This document shows, piece after piece, positions 1 through 8,076 of a stretch of 64,000 bases of DNA. The notes beneath the pieces were generated by a model that did no database searches, had not been told where the DNA came from, and saw nothing but the letters and a program-made list of their open reading frames with translations. The stretch lies in NCBI GenBank assembly GCA_963791295.1, contig CAWBRY010000001.1, positions 1,426,001 to 1,490,000 of the forward strand. Reading direction: 5' to 3'. The translations under genes and the position numbers were made by a program. The stretch comes from CAWBRY01 sp963791295. GTDB lineage: Bacteria; Bacteroidota; Bacteroidia; Chitinophagales; Chitinophagaceae. The number at the start of each line of letters is the position of its first letter. The first letter of the stretch is position 1.

Positions 1-21
1 TTTTTGATTTGAATAAAAGTT

Positions 22-35
22 GTAGGTTATAAGTT
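22..35. repeat. Two RTARGTT heptamers downstream of sucC
   Basis: GTAGGTT followed directly by ATAAGTT, the same heptamer unit as the array at 1290-1317 and the pair at 40331-40344. It lies just past the sucC stop codon. Confidence 0.4.
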
Positions 36-45
36 AAAACTTTAA

Positions 46-1257
46 TCACGCAACTGCCTTCTTAACCAAATCGGCTGCTTCGGTGAGTAGGATAGCAGAC
101 TGTACTTTCAGTCCGCTTTCATCGATTAACTTCTTAGCTTCCTCTGCATTGGTTCCCTGCAACCGAACAATGATGGGGATCTTGATATTTCCGAGATTAT
201 TATACGCGTCAATAACGCCCTGGGCTACGCGATCGCAACGAACAATGCCACCGAAGATGTTAATGAGTATGGCTTTTACATTGGGATCTTTTAGAATGAT
301 CTTAAATCCTGCTTCCACCGTTTGTGCGTTAGCTGTCCCGCCTACATCCAAAAAGTTAGCAGGTTCACCACCGCTGAGCTTGATCATATCCATGGTTGCC
401 ATGGCGAGTCCAGCTCCGTTAACCATGCATCCTACATTTCCATCTAATTTTACAAAATTCAAATTGTATTTACCCGCTTCTACTTCCGTCGGATCCTCCT
501 CTGTAATATCCCTTAACGAGGCCAGGTCCGCATGACGCATCAGTGCATTTTCATCAAGATTCATCTTGCAATCAACAGCGATGATCTTATCATCTGCTGC
601 TTTAAAAAGCGGATTGATCTCCAACATGGAGCAATCGAGTCCTGTATAAGCATTGTAAAGGTTTGTCACAAATCGAACGCAATTTTTGAATGCTTCTCCG
701 TTGAGTCCAAGGTTAAAAGCGATCTTCCTGGCCTGGAATCCCTGCAGGCCGCCTGATGGATGAACCCATTCTTTAAAGATCTTCTCCGGCGTGTTGTGCG
801 CTACCTCTTCTATATTCATTCCTCCCTCCGTACTATACATGACCACGTTTTGTCCCTTCGACCGGTCCAAAAGAATTGACAGATAGAATTCTTTGCGTTC
901 TCTGGGTCCATCATAATACATGTCTTGTGCCACCAATATCTTGTTGACTACTTTACCAGCGGGACCAGTCTGGATGGTTACCAATGTACCACCCAAAAGT
1001 TTTTTGGAGATCTCTACTACCTCGTCGACATTCTTTCCGACTTTAACGCCATTGATTCCGGTTTCCTTCACGGTTCCTTTCCCGCGACCACCTGCATGAA
1101 TCTGCGCTTTGACAACAGCAAAGCTGCTACCGTAAAGAGTTTTGATTTGCCGATAAGCATCCTCCGCCTCGTGTACGGTGCTGCAGGCAAAACCTTCCTG
1201 CACGACGACATTATATTTTTTCAACAATTCCTTAGCCTGGTATTCGTGAAGGTTCAT
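46..1257 (-). CDS. sucC: Succinyl-CoA ligase (ADP-forming) beta subunit
   Basis: Beta subunit of succinyl-CoA synthetase, the TCA-cycle enzyme that couples succinyl-CoA cleavage to nucleoside triphosphate formation in the cytoplasm; it works with SucD, which is not in the window. The 403-residue frame starts MNLHEYQAKELL, the family hallmark, with an N-terminal ATP-grasp domain (KAQIHAGGRGKG near residue 50) and the C-terminal CoA-ligase domain (NGAGLAMATMD, then NIFGGIVRCD near residue 335). Length is normal and the frame intact. It is divergent from the purine nucleoside phosphorylase gene, and heptamer repeats lie on both sides. Confidence 0.97.
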   Translation of the reverse strand: MNLHEYQAKELLKKYNVVVQEGFACSTVHEAEDAYRQIKTLYGSSFAVVKAQIHAGGRGKGTVKETGINGVKVGKNVDEVVEISKKLLGGTLVTIQTGPAGKVVNKILVAQDMYYDGPRERKEFYLSILLDRSKGQNVVMYSTEGGMNIEEVAHNTPEKIFKEWVHPSGGLQGFQARKIAFNLGLNGEAFKNCVRFVTNLYNAYTGLDCSMLEINPLFKAADDKIIAVDCKMNLDENALMRHADLASLRDITEEDPTEVEAGKYNLNFVKLDGNVGCMVNGAGLAMATMDMIKLSGGEPANFLDVGGTANAQTVEAGFKIILKDPNVKAILINIFGGIVRCDRVAQGVIDAYNNLGNIKIPIIVRLQGTNAEEAKKLIDESGLKVQSAILLTEAADLVKKAVA

Positions 1258-1289
1258 TAGATAATTTTATGGCGAAGATAAGGTAACTT

Positions 1290-1317
1290 ATAAGTTATAA
1301 GTTGTAAGTTGTAAGGA
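1290..1317. repeat. Four-copy heptamer tandem repeat (RTAAGTT)
   Basis: Consecutive 7-mers ATAAGTT, ATAAGTT, GTAAGTT, GTAAGGA occupy the sucC/purine nucleoside phosphorylase divergent intergenic region. The same unit occurs as pairs at 22-35 and 40331-40344, always in intergenic DNA. Function unknown. Confidence 0.65.
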
Positions 1318-1344
1318 CTTAAAACCTATAACATACAACTTATT

Positions 1345-2169
1345 ATGGGAAAGAAATCAATCAAGAAGCTGGAAGAGGCTGCAAAATTTCTAAAGAAAAA
1401 ATACAAGGGCACTCCGCAGGTAGGAATTATTCTGGGTAGCGGGTTGGGAAATTTCATCGATGAGATGGAAGTCGAAATCGAGGTGCCCTACGAAGAAATT
1501 CCAAACTTCCCTATAACCACAGTAAAAGGGCATAAAGGCAGACTTGTCTTCGGCAAGCTGAGTGGTAAGAATGTGGTCGCGATGGCTGGTCGTTTTCATT
1601 TTTATGAAGGCTACTCGCCCCAGGAGGTCGTCTTGCCCGTGAGAGTGATGAAGTTATTGGGTATCGAAGCTTTATTATTATCCAATGCCGCAGGAAGTGT
1701 GAACCCGGCTTTTCAGGTCGGCGATCTCATGATCATCCGCGATCATATAAGTTTCTTCACGCCCAACCCCCTGGTTGGGAAAAATTTCTCTGAGCTGGGT
1801 CCGCGTTTTCCCGACATGAGCAAACCGTATGACAAAGGACTGATTGAAAAAGCAAAGCGGATAGCCGCTGAGAATTATTTTACTATAAGAGAAGGAGTAT
1901 ATGTTGCCGTGACAGGACCGACATTTGAGACAAGAGCCGAATATAAACTCATCCATATCATTGGAGGAGACGTCGTTGGTATGAGCACCGTGCAGGAATG
2001 TATCGCTGCCAATCACATGGGCCTTCCTGTGTTTGCCATTAGTGTGGTTACAGACCTGGGTATCCGGGATGAAAATAATGTCATCACTCACGAAGAAGTG
2101 CTGGAAGCCGCCAGGCTTGCCGAACCCAAACTGGCAACCATGTTCAGGGAATTGGTAGCTGTCCTTTAA
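1345..2169 (+). CDS. Purine nucleoside phosphorylase
   Basis: Cytoplasmic purine salvage enzyme that phosphorolyses inosine/guanosine-type nucleosides to base plus ribose-1-phosphate. The 274-residue length matches the trimeric PNP class. Family motifs visible: IILGSGLG near residue 28 (phosphate loop), GRFHFYEGY near residue 82, LLLSNAAGSVN near residue 113, and GPTFETRAEYK with VVGMSTVQE near residues 190-210 for base and ribose contacts. The frame is intact and opens at ATG 1345, just after the heptamer-repeat region. It stands alone, divergent from sucC. Confidence 0.95.
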   Translation: MGKKSIKKLEEAAKFLKKKYKGTPQVGIILGSGLGNFIDEMEVEIEVPYEEIPNFPITTVKGHKGRLVFGKLSGKNVVAMAGRFHFYEGYSPQEVVLPVRVMKLLGIEALLLSNAAGSVNPAFQVGDLMIIRDHISFFTPNPLVGKNFSELGPRFPDMSKPYDKGLIEKAKRIAAENYFTIREGVYVAVTGPTFETRAEYKLIHIIGGDVVGMSTVQECIAANHMGLPVFAISVVTDLGIRDENNVITHEEVLEAARLAEPKLATMFRELVAVL

Positions 2170-2308
2170 CAATTTGAAAGCGACATTTGTATTTTTGCTT
2201 CGCTAATTTGCCCTTTTTACCTAACTCCATACTCTGGCAAACAAATTTATATATCTCGTCATCGCTGGACTGCTTGTTTTTTCCGAGACCGCATCTGCCC
2301 AACAGCAG

Positions 2309-4288
2309 GTGATCCGGGGCGTTGGCAGAAGGGTTCAGCAATTCGGCGGACAGCGATTTGGTAATCAGGGAAAAGGCATTGATAGCATACATCATCGTAC
2401 AAACCTGGAGGACTCAATCACTGTATTTTTTCGCTATCTCGATTCTACGCGCAACTACAAGCTGGATTCGTCGATGACAGATTTCACGCGGCGCTTTCCC
2501 ATTCCTGCCACCTACATCTATCTCGGTAATACCGGCAATGCAGCGAAAAATCTTCTTTTTTCTCCCAATATGATCAGTGGATTTGACCCCGGCTTTCACG
2601 CATTTGATTTATATAAATGGAAATTGGAGAAGGCTCGCTTCTTCAATGTCACGAGGCCTTATTCGGAGATCAACTATTTTTTAGGTAGCCGCGTGGAACA
2701 GATTATCGAACTATTGCATACACAAAATATAAAACCCAATTGGAATGCCTCGTTTAACTATCGCCTGATCAACTCACCGGGTTTCTTCAAGAATCAAAAG
2801 GTGAATCATAATAATTACTTGCTCAACTCCTGGTTTCAAACCATCAACAAGCGATATAATAATTATTTCGTGTTGATTGGAAACAAATTGGAATCAGGTG
2901 AAAGTGGAGGTATCCTTGACGACGCGGATTACCTGAACAATCCGGTATATAAAGACCGGTTCAATATATCAACCAAGATCGGTGGGGATCCGCAATTTGG
3001 AAGGGACTTCTTTTCAACAATCATCACCACCGGGAATAAGTACAATGAATTTACAGCCTTCATGCGGCAGCAATATGATTTTGGAAAAAAAGATTCGATA
3101 GTTACCGATTCCACAGTCATTCCTTTGTTTTATCCACGTCTGCGCCTTGAGCACAACCTGCAGTATGACGTTTTTAAATTCAGATTCCAGGATTACCCCA
3201 ATTCCAGCAGTACGGTAGACTATGTGCCGGACTCGGCTTATTACCAGGATAATTATGGGATAACGCTGGCGGGAGATACGGTGGAATTTAGAGAGAAGTG
3301 GAAAAGTTTAAGCAATGATTTTTCGATTTATCAATTCCCGGATATTAAGAACCTGCAACAATTCATAAAAGTAGGACTGACGGTGCAAAACATTTGGGGG
3401 GAATTCACTTTGCAGAAAAAATCCTTCTTTAACACATCCGGACACGTCGAATACCGGAACAAGACCCGTAATCAAAAATGGGATATGGAAGCTAGTGGAA
3501 GGTTATTTTTTACCGGGATAAATGCCGCCGATTATCGAGCGAGCATTAGTCTGCAGCGATATGTTGGAAAAAAATTAGGTTATATATTAATGGGGTTTGA
3601 GAATATCAGTCGCACACCTTCATTTATCTATGATTCCCGAAGCAGCTTCTATTTGCTTGACTCAACCGTCAACTTCAAAAAAGAAAATACTACTCACCTT
3701 TTTGCAGCCTACTTCTTACCTTCTTTGCAACTGAGGCTAACCGGTAATTATTACCTTCTGACGAATTATACATACATCTCCAATTACTACCAATTGAAGC
3801 AGGAAGATGCTTTGTTCAACGTCTTATTGCTTTCGCTGGAAAAAACAATCAAAGTAGGGAAGCATTGGAACTGGCATACCGATATCTACATTCAACAGGT
3901 TATTGGCAATGCTCACCTGAATGTTCCGACGCTATTTACCCGAAACCGCATTGCTTATGAAGGCAATTTTGGGTTTAAGAACCTCGACATTGCCGTCGGG
4001 TTGGAAGGCCGTTATCATACTCCATATAAAGCAGACGGATATTCACCCGTATTGGGACAGTTTTTCTATCAGGATAGTATAACTATTAAGAACCGGCTTC
4101 CCGATATTTCAGCTTATGTCAATTTCAGGATCAAACCATTCAAGGTGTTCATCAGGGTAGATAATTTAAATACGGCGCAAACTTTGGGTGGCGGACTCAA
4201 TTTTACACGAAATAATCTTGTTGCACCGGGGTATGCATTACCCGGACTTCAATTCAGGCTGGGTATTTACTGGAGCTTTGTAAATTAA
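2309..4288 (+). CDS. Putative porin, outer-membrane beta-barrel (PF14121-like)
   Basis: Large outer-membrane barrel protein of a Bacteroidota family usually called putative porin; the transported substrate is unknown. The frame (659 residues from GTG 2309) has alternating aromatic/polar strands throughout and ends in a barrel-like LGIYWSFVN. The in-frame sequence upstream of 2309 encodes a good signal peptide (YLVIAGLLVFSETASAQQQ), so translation must begin earlier, but there is no ATG before the in-frame TAA at 2222-2224. Either CTG 2234 is the start or a start codon has been lost to an error. It sits 139 bases after the nucleoside phosphorylase. Family assignment is by resemblance of the N-terminal region. 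Confidence 0.75.
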   Translation: MIRGVGRRVQQFGGQRFGNQGKGIDSIHHRTNLEDSITVFFRYLDSTRNYKLDSSMTDFTRRFPIPATYIYLGNTGNAAKNLLFSPNMISGFDPGFHAFDLYKWKLEKARFFNVTRPYSEINYFLGSRVEQIIELLHTQNIKPNWNASFNYRLINSPGFFKNQKVNHNNYLLNSWFQTINKRYNNYFVLIGNKLESGESGGILDDADYLNNPVYKDRFNISTKIGGDPQFGRDFFSTIITTGNKYNEFTAFMRQQYDFGKKDSIVTDSTVIPLFYPRLRLEHNLQYDVFKFRFQDYPNSSSTVDYVPDSAYYQDNYGITLAGDTVEFREKWKSLSNDFSIYQFPDIKNLQQFIKVGLTVQNIWGEFTLQKKSFFNTSGHVEYRNKTRNQKWDMEASGRLFFTGINAADYRASISLQRYVGKKLGYILMGFENISRTPSFIYDSRSSFYLLDSTVNFKKENTTHLFAAYFLPSLQLRLTGNYYLLTNYTYISNYYQLKQEDALFNVLLLSLEKTIKVGKHWNWHTDIYIQQVIGNAHLNVPTLFTRNRIAYEGNFGFKNLDIAVGLEGRYHTPYKADGYSPVLGQFFYQDSITIKNRLPDISAYVNFRIKPFKVFIRVDNLNTAQTLGGGLNFTRNNLVAPGYALPGLQFRLGIYWSFVN

Positions 4289-4334
4289 AGCAACATTAGA
4301 AGCAAAGATTAGGGTTTCTTTGGTAAATGTCCGC

Positions 4335-4365
4335 TTGCATCCTCCTTGGCCTTTTATTACCTTTG
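4335..4365 (+). promoter_or_regulatory. Bacteroidota-type promoter for the metal-associated operon
   Basis: TTG at 4335-4337, a 20-nt spacer, then TACCTTTG at 4358-4365, matching the sigma-ABfr consensus. Expected transcription start is about 4370, which leaves a leader of about 70 nt to ATG 4443 and argues against any start at 4320. Confidence 0.5.
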
Positions 4366-4442
4366 CAGTGCGTTTTGTTGTCCGTTTCGACTGTTTTTTT
4401 AAGAGGAAATTCTCCTTCGTATTGAATAAAAATTGTGATGTT

Positions 4443-4988
4443 ATGAAAAGGCATTTATTGGGCATCCTTTTAATTTTTGGCATGTTGCCCTTGCGGGCAC
4501 AGTTTACAAAGGCTACTTTGAAAGCCACCGGCCTGACCTGTGCCATGTGTAGCAAGGCCATCAATAAAGCATTAGAAAAAGTACCGTCGGTTGCGTCCGT
4601 CCGTTCGGATATAAAAAATTCTGCTTTTGATATTGTATTCAAGCCCGAGGCGGGTGTTGATATCGATGCATTAAAAGATGCTGTGGAAGATGCTGGATTT
4701 GCGGTGGGAGGATTAAAACTAACAGGAACTTTCCAGGGAATAAAGATATCGAGCGATCAGCATGTAGCTATCGGTGACAAACAATTTTGTTTTCTGAACG
4801 TAAGTGAACAAACCCTGAATGGCGAGCAAACAATTACTGTCGTAGATAAGAATTTCCTGACTGCAAAAGAGTTTAAGAAGGTCAGTGGAGCTACGAAAAT
4901 GAATTGCCTGCAGACTGGAAAGGCAGGTCCCTGTTGCGGGATGGAAGGAGCATCTGCGAATGCGCGCGTCTATCACGTCACTATTTAA
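4443..4988 (+). CDS. Exported heavy-metal-associated (HMA) domain protein
   Basis: Predicted periplasmic metal-binding protein of 181 residues. A signal peptide (MKRHLLGILLIFGMLPLRAQ) is followed by one HMA fold carrying the CxxC site (GLTCAMC, Cys33 and Cys36), typical of copper chaperones and P-type ATPase N-domains. The C-terminal half matches no family I know; it holds a Cys-rich stretch (GPCCGM). The ATG at 4443 is preferred over upstream codons because it gives the signal peptide and fits the promoter at 4335-4365. It is first in an operon with a TlpA-like thioredoxin 10 bases downstream. Copper handling is an inference. Confidence 0.8.
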   Translation: MKRHLLGILLIFGMLPLRAQFTKATLKATGLTCAMCSKAINKALEKVPSVASVRSDIKNSAFDIVFKPEAGVDIDALKDAVEDAGFAVGGLKLTGTFQGIKISSDQHVAIGDKQFCFLNVSEQTLNGEQTITVVDKNFLTAKEFKKVSGATKMNCLQTGKAGPCCGMEGASANARVYHVTI

Positions 4989-4998
4989 TGAATCGCCC

Positions 4999-5481
4999 AT
5001 GAAAAAAATATTTTTCTTTTTAGGTGTCATTTTTGTTTCTGTTACTGCTCATTCGCAGATAAAATTTGGATTTGATGCTCCGGAGATTGCATTGCCCACA
5101 GCCAGTGGTGACACGATCCGTTTATCTTCTCTCAAAGGAAAAGTAGTTCTTCTTGATTTCTGGGCATCCTGGTGTCCTCCATGCCGCGCATCAAATAAAC
5201 AATTGGCCAAGCTCTATCCGAAGTTCAAGGAGAAGGGGTTTGAGATTTATGGAGTTTCCTTTGATCAAGATAAATCTAAATGGACAAAGGCCATCTCAAA
5301 GGACAAGGTGAGTTGGATGCAGGTAAATGATGGAGGCGGGTTGGATGCAAAGACTGCGATTGACTGGGATATACAAGTCATCCCAACTTCATACCTAATC
5401 GATAAGGATGGAAAACTGATTGCCATGGACCTGGAAAGTAAAGAATTGGAAAAGACACTGAAGGATATCCTGGGTAACTGA
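4999..5481 (+). CDS. TlpA-like periplasmic thioredoxin/peroxiredoxin-fold protein
   Basis: Exported thiol-disulfide oxidoreductase of the TlpA/AhpC-TSA type, 160 residues. Signal peptide in residues 1-20, then the thioredoxin fold with active site WASWCPPC (Cys59, Cys62) and the cis-proline region VIPTSYLIDKDGK near residue 130. The ATG at 4999 starts the signal peptide; the frame is also open further upstream. It is 10 bases after the HMA protein and 13 bases before the next gene, so the three are probably co-transcribed. A likely job is to reduce cysteines of metal-site proteins in the periplasm, including perhaps the CxxC of its neighbour; this is inference. Confidence 0.88.
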   Translation: MKKIFFFLGVIFVSVTAHSQIKFGFDAPEIALPTASGDTIRLSSLKGKVVLLDFWASWCPPCRASNKQLAKLYPKFKEKGFEIYGVSFDQDKSKWTKAISKDKVSWMQVNDGGGLDAKTAIDWDIQVIPTSYLIDKDGKLIAMDLESKELEKTLKDILGN

Positions 5482-5494
5482 TCAATCCGGGAAA

Positions 5495-6322
5495 ATGAAA
5501 AAATGGATTAGCTGCTTCATTACTGTTATCTCAATAAATCTCAAGGCACAGGAACTCTATGTATTTTCCGAGCCGGCTTCGAATATGCCGGGCCGCTCCA
5601 TCAGCTTAAAACTTACCAATCATTTTGTAACCCACGATCGGATCTATGATCGATTCTCCCAGCGCTATATGCCGCAGATCATGATCGGAGTGACTAAAAA
5701 ATTTATGGTGCATCTAGGCGCGACCCTTGGAAACATGCACACTTCCGATTTCCGATATGAATCAGTTAATCTCTATGCCAAGTATCGTTTTTTATCGAAG
5801 GATGATGTGCATGAACATTTCCGCATGGCCCTGTTTGCAGATGCCTCCAAAACCAATACTCCCTTTCACTATGATGAAATCACTTTAATGGGCGATAAGA
5901 GTGGGGTAGAGGCGGGGCTTATTGCAACGCAATTATGGAATAAACTTGCGATTTCTGCTACCATTAGCCATACCCAGGTGCTGGATAAGTCTAGGAATGA
6001 TAAGGTGATCTATGTTCCCGAGCGGAGCTATCAATCGATGAACTATTCATTGTCGGCGGGGTATTTATTAATACCGAGAGAATATACGGATTACCGGCAA
6101 TTGAATATCAATTTATACTTGGAAATTCTGGCTCAGCAGACTCTCGATATTCCCAGGCACTACGTCGACTTTGGCCCGGCAGTTCAATTCATCTTCAATA
6201 GCAATTCAAAATTAAATATCGGTTATCGATTCCAGGTGGCCGGGAACATGCAACGCATGTCCTCCAATAGCTGGCAAATCAGCTTTGAGAGGACCTTTCT
6301 CAATGCGCTGGGCCACAAATGA
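5495..6322 (+). CDS. Exported outer-membrane protein of unknown function
   Basis: 275-residue protein with a short signal peptide (cleavage after NLKAQ) and alternating beta-strand-like sequence throughout, which suggests a small barrel. Third gene of the HMA/TlpA operon, 13 bases after the thioredoxin stop. I do not recognise the family with certainty. Its place behind a metal-binding protein and a thioredoxin hints at metal or redox homeostasis in the envelope, which is inference only. The frame is intact. Confidence 0.7.
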   Translation: MKKWISCFITVISINLKAQELYVFSEPASNMPGRSISLKLTNHFVTHDRIYDRFSQRYMPQIMIGVTKKFMVHLGATLGNMHTSDFRYESVNLYAKYRFLSKDDVHEHFRMALFADASKTNTPFHYDEITLMGDKSGVEAGLIATQLWNKLAISATISHTQVLDKSRNDKVIYVPERSYQSMNYSLSAGYLLIPREYTDYRQLNINLYLEILAQQTLDIPRHYVDFGPAVQFIFNSNSKLNIGYRFQVAGNMQRMSSNSWQISFERTFLNALGHK

Positions 6323-6356
6323 AGCCAGCGCTTCAGCATAAAAAACAACCATTTTC

Positions 6357-6387
6357 TTTGGCAGCCTGCGAGAAATTCTTATATTTG
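6357..6387 (+). promoter_or_regulatory. Strong Bacteroidota promoter before the di-haem operon
   Basis: TTTG at 6357-6360, a 19-nt spacer, and TATATTTG at 6380-6387, an exact match to the -33/-7 consensus. The expected start point, about 6391-6393, falls at the left edge of the inverted-repeat operator. Confidence 0.7.
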
Positions 6388-6390
6388 ACT

Positions 6391-6424
6391 AAATAAATTT
6401 TTAGACAAGCCTAAAAATTTATTT
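6391..6424. promoter_or_regulatory. DtxR-type operator: perfect 14-bp inverted repeat
   Basis: AAATAAATTTTTAG (6391-6404), spacer ACAAGC, then its exact reverse complement (6411-6424). The core TTTTTAGACAAGCCTAAAAA (6398-6417) differs at one base from the box in the promoter of the DtxR-type regulator at 37440-37459. It covers the predicted transcription start, the layout expected for repression. Confidence 0.75.
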
Positions 6425-6437
6425 AGAAGAGTTAAAA

Positions 6438-7625
6438 ATGAAAAAGGCCGTAGTCATCGTCATTTTATTGGCAGCCTTGGTTGCTTGCCAGAAACTTCTG
6501 CCCGCCGCTCCCGGGGACGACGAAGCGTTAGACGGGCCCGTTGAGGGATTGACGCCTGAACAAAATGCATTATTTCTTCGCGGCGATATAGCGTTTAATG
6601 ATGACATATTTACAACGACAAGTGGATTAGGGCCCTTGTTTGTCGCCACATCATGTGGTTCCTGCCATGCTGGAGATGGCAAGGGACATCCATTCACAAC
6701 GTTAACTCGGTTTGGACAAAAAGATGCAAGCGGCAATCAATATCTAACTCAGGGCGGTCCGCAACTACAAGAAAGGGCGATCCCTGGTTTTATGCCGGAG
6801 AAATTACCTGCAGGAGCAACCTTTGCGAAATTTACCCCTCCTGCCAACACCGGTCTTGGATTCCTCGATTTCGTCGCAGATGCTTCGATACTTGCTATGG
6901 CAGACGAAAACGACCTGAACGGCGACGGTATTTCAGGCAGACCTAATTGGATAAATATACCCGCCTATGCTAATCTGCGTGCAGGGGTCATTGAACAAAA
7001 CGGCAGGTATATAGGGCGTTTTGGGAAAAAGGCTTCTGTATATGATCTGCTACAACAAACCGCAAATGCATATAATCAGGATATGGGAATTACATCCGAA
7101 TATGAATATAATGATACGTATAGCGGACAACACATCGCTGCAGAAATTTCAGAACAAACCGTTCTCGACGTGGTGTTTTACCTGAGGACACTCAAAGCGC
7201 CCGTGCAGCGCAACCAGGATGACGCAGACGTTCAGAATGGGAGACAAATATTTGGCAATATCGGCTGTGCCTCCTGTCATGTTCCACAACTACAAACAGG
7301 TCCGGCGCCTATTGCAGCTATTAGCAACAAGACATTTTTTCCATATACAGACCTGCTATTGCATGATATGGGACCGGGTTTGGACGACGGTTATACGGAG
7401 GGCTCAGCTACTTCTTCAGAGTGGCGGACGCCCGCTCTGTGGGGATTGGGATTATCCAGGAACTCACAAGGTGGAAATTATTTCCTGCTTCATGACGGAA
7501 GAGCCAGGACGATTGAAGAAGCAATCCTTTTGCATGGAGGTGAGGCCGCGCAAAGCAAGTCGGCATTCGAACAACTTACGTCTGCGGAAAAAGCGCAACT
7601 CCTGAAATTTTTGGACTCACTATAA
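6438..7625 (+). CDS. Di-haem oxidoreductase-like c-type cytochrome lipoprotein (DHOR/DUF1111)
   Basis: 395-residue membrane-anchored cytochrome of the di-haem oxidoreductase family (PF06537). Lipobox LAALVAC with lipidated Cys17, then two haem c sites: CGSCH (Cys73, Cys76, His77) and CASCH (Cys277, Cys280, His281). Family segments PNWINIPAYANLRAG and WRTPALWGLGLS are visible. Members are often iron-regulated and lie near imelysin-type iron proteins; no imelysin is present here. It is the first gene of an operon with a Rieske protein (4-base gap) and a porin, controlled by the operator at 6391-6424. Electron transfer at the outer face of the periplasm, perhaps for iron redox chemistry, is inferred. 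Confidence 0.88.
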   Translation: MKKAVVIVILLAALVACQKLLPAAPGDDEALDGPVEGLTPEQNALFLRGDIAFNDDIFTTTSGLGPLFVATSCGSCHAGDGKGHPFTTLTRFGQKDASGNQYLTQGGPQLQERAIPGFMPEKLPAGATFAKFTPPANTGLGFLDFVADASILAMADENDLNGDGISGRPNWINIPAYANLRAGVIEQNGRYIGRFGKKASVYDLLQQTANAYNQDMGITSEYEYNDTYSGQHIAAEISEQTVLDVVFYLRTLKAPVQRNQDDADVQNGRQIFGNIGCASCHVPQLQTGPAPIAAISNKTFFPYTDLLLHDMGPGLDDGYTEGSATSSEWRTPALWGLGLSRNSQGGNYFLLHDGRARTIEEAILLHGGEAAQSKSAFEQLTSAEKAQLLKFLDSL

Positions 7626-7629
7626 CACG

Positions 7630-8076
7630 ATGGACAGAAGAAACTTCATTAAAGGTGGTTGCGTAGCATGCCTCTCTGCTACTGGTCTGGCAACTTTGGT
7701 CTTATCCTGTAGCCCTACACATTATACTGCCGGAACGATGGGTAGGGATGGGCTCACTTTAAATGCGTCTGAATTTGTCTTCAATGATCGGGGTAAGAAG
7801 AACTATCGTTCATTTATTATTGTCAGAAATGACGTTTTGCAATACCCAATTTGTGTTTTCCGGCTTAGCGATACTGAATATTCGGCTTTATGGATGCGGT
7901 GCACGCACCAGGGCAGCGAGCTTCAGGCATCAGGCGATTTTCTTCACTGCGCTGCACATGGAAGTGAATTCAATAATAGAGGCCTGGTAAGAAATGGACC
8001 TGCTGACAAAAACCTGAGGAATTTTCCCGTTACTGTTTCAAATAATCAACTATTTATTGACCTGAGAGCCGTATGA
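7630..8076 (+). CDS. Exported Rieske [2Fe-2S] protein
   Basis: 148-residue Rieske protein. The N-terminus MDRRNFIKGG is followed by a hydrophobic stretch ending at Cys27 (TLVLSC), which resembles a Tat-type signal with a lipobox. Both cluster ligand pairs are present: CTH (Cys91, His93) and CAAH (Cys107, His110). It begins 4 bases after the di-haem cytochrome and its stop overlaps the porin start (ATGA), so the three are translationally linked. There is no cytochrome b or cytochrome bc1 context, so it is more likely an electron carrier for the neighbouring cytochrome than part of a respiratory complex (inference). Confidence 0.9.
   Translation: MDRRNFIKGGCVACLSATGLATLVLSCSPTHYTAGTMGRDGLTLNASEFVFNDRGKKNYRSFIIVRNDVLQYPICVFRLSDTEYSALWMRCTHQGSELQASGDFLHCAAHGSEFNNRGLVRNGPADKNLRNFPVTVSNNQLFIDLRAV

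Noticed and set aside
1678..2172. 164-residue open frame antisense to purine nucleoside phosphorylase
   Set aside because: Fully covered by a well-recognised gene; composition is that of a reverse-strand shadow.
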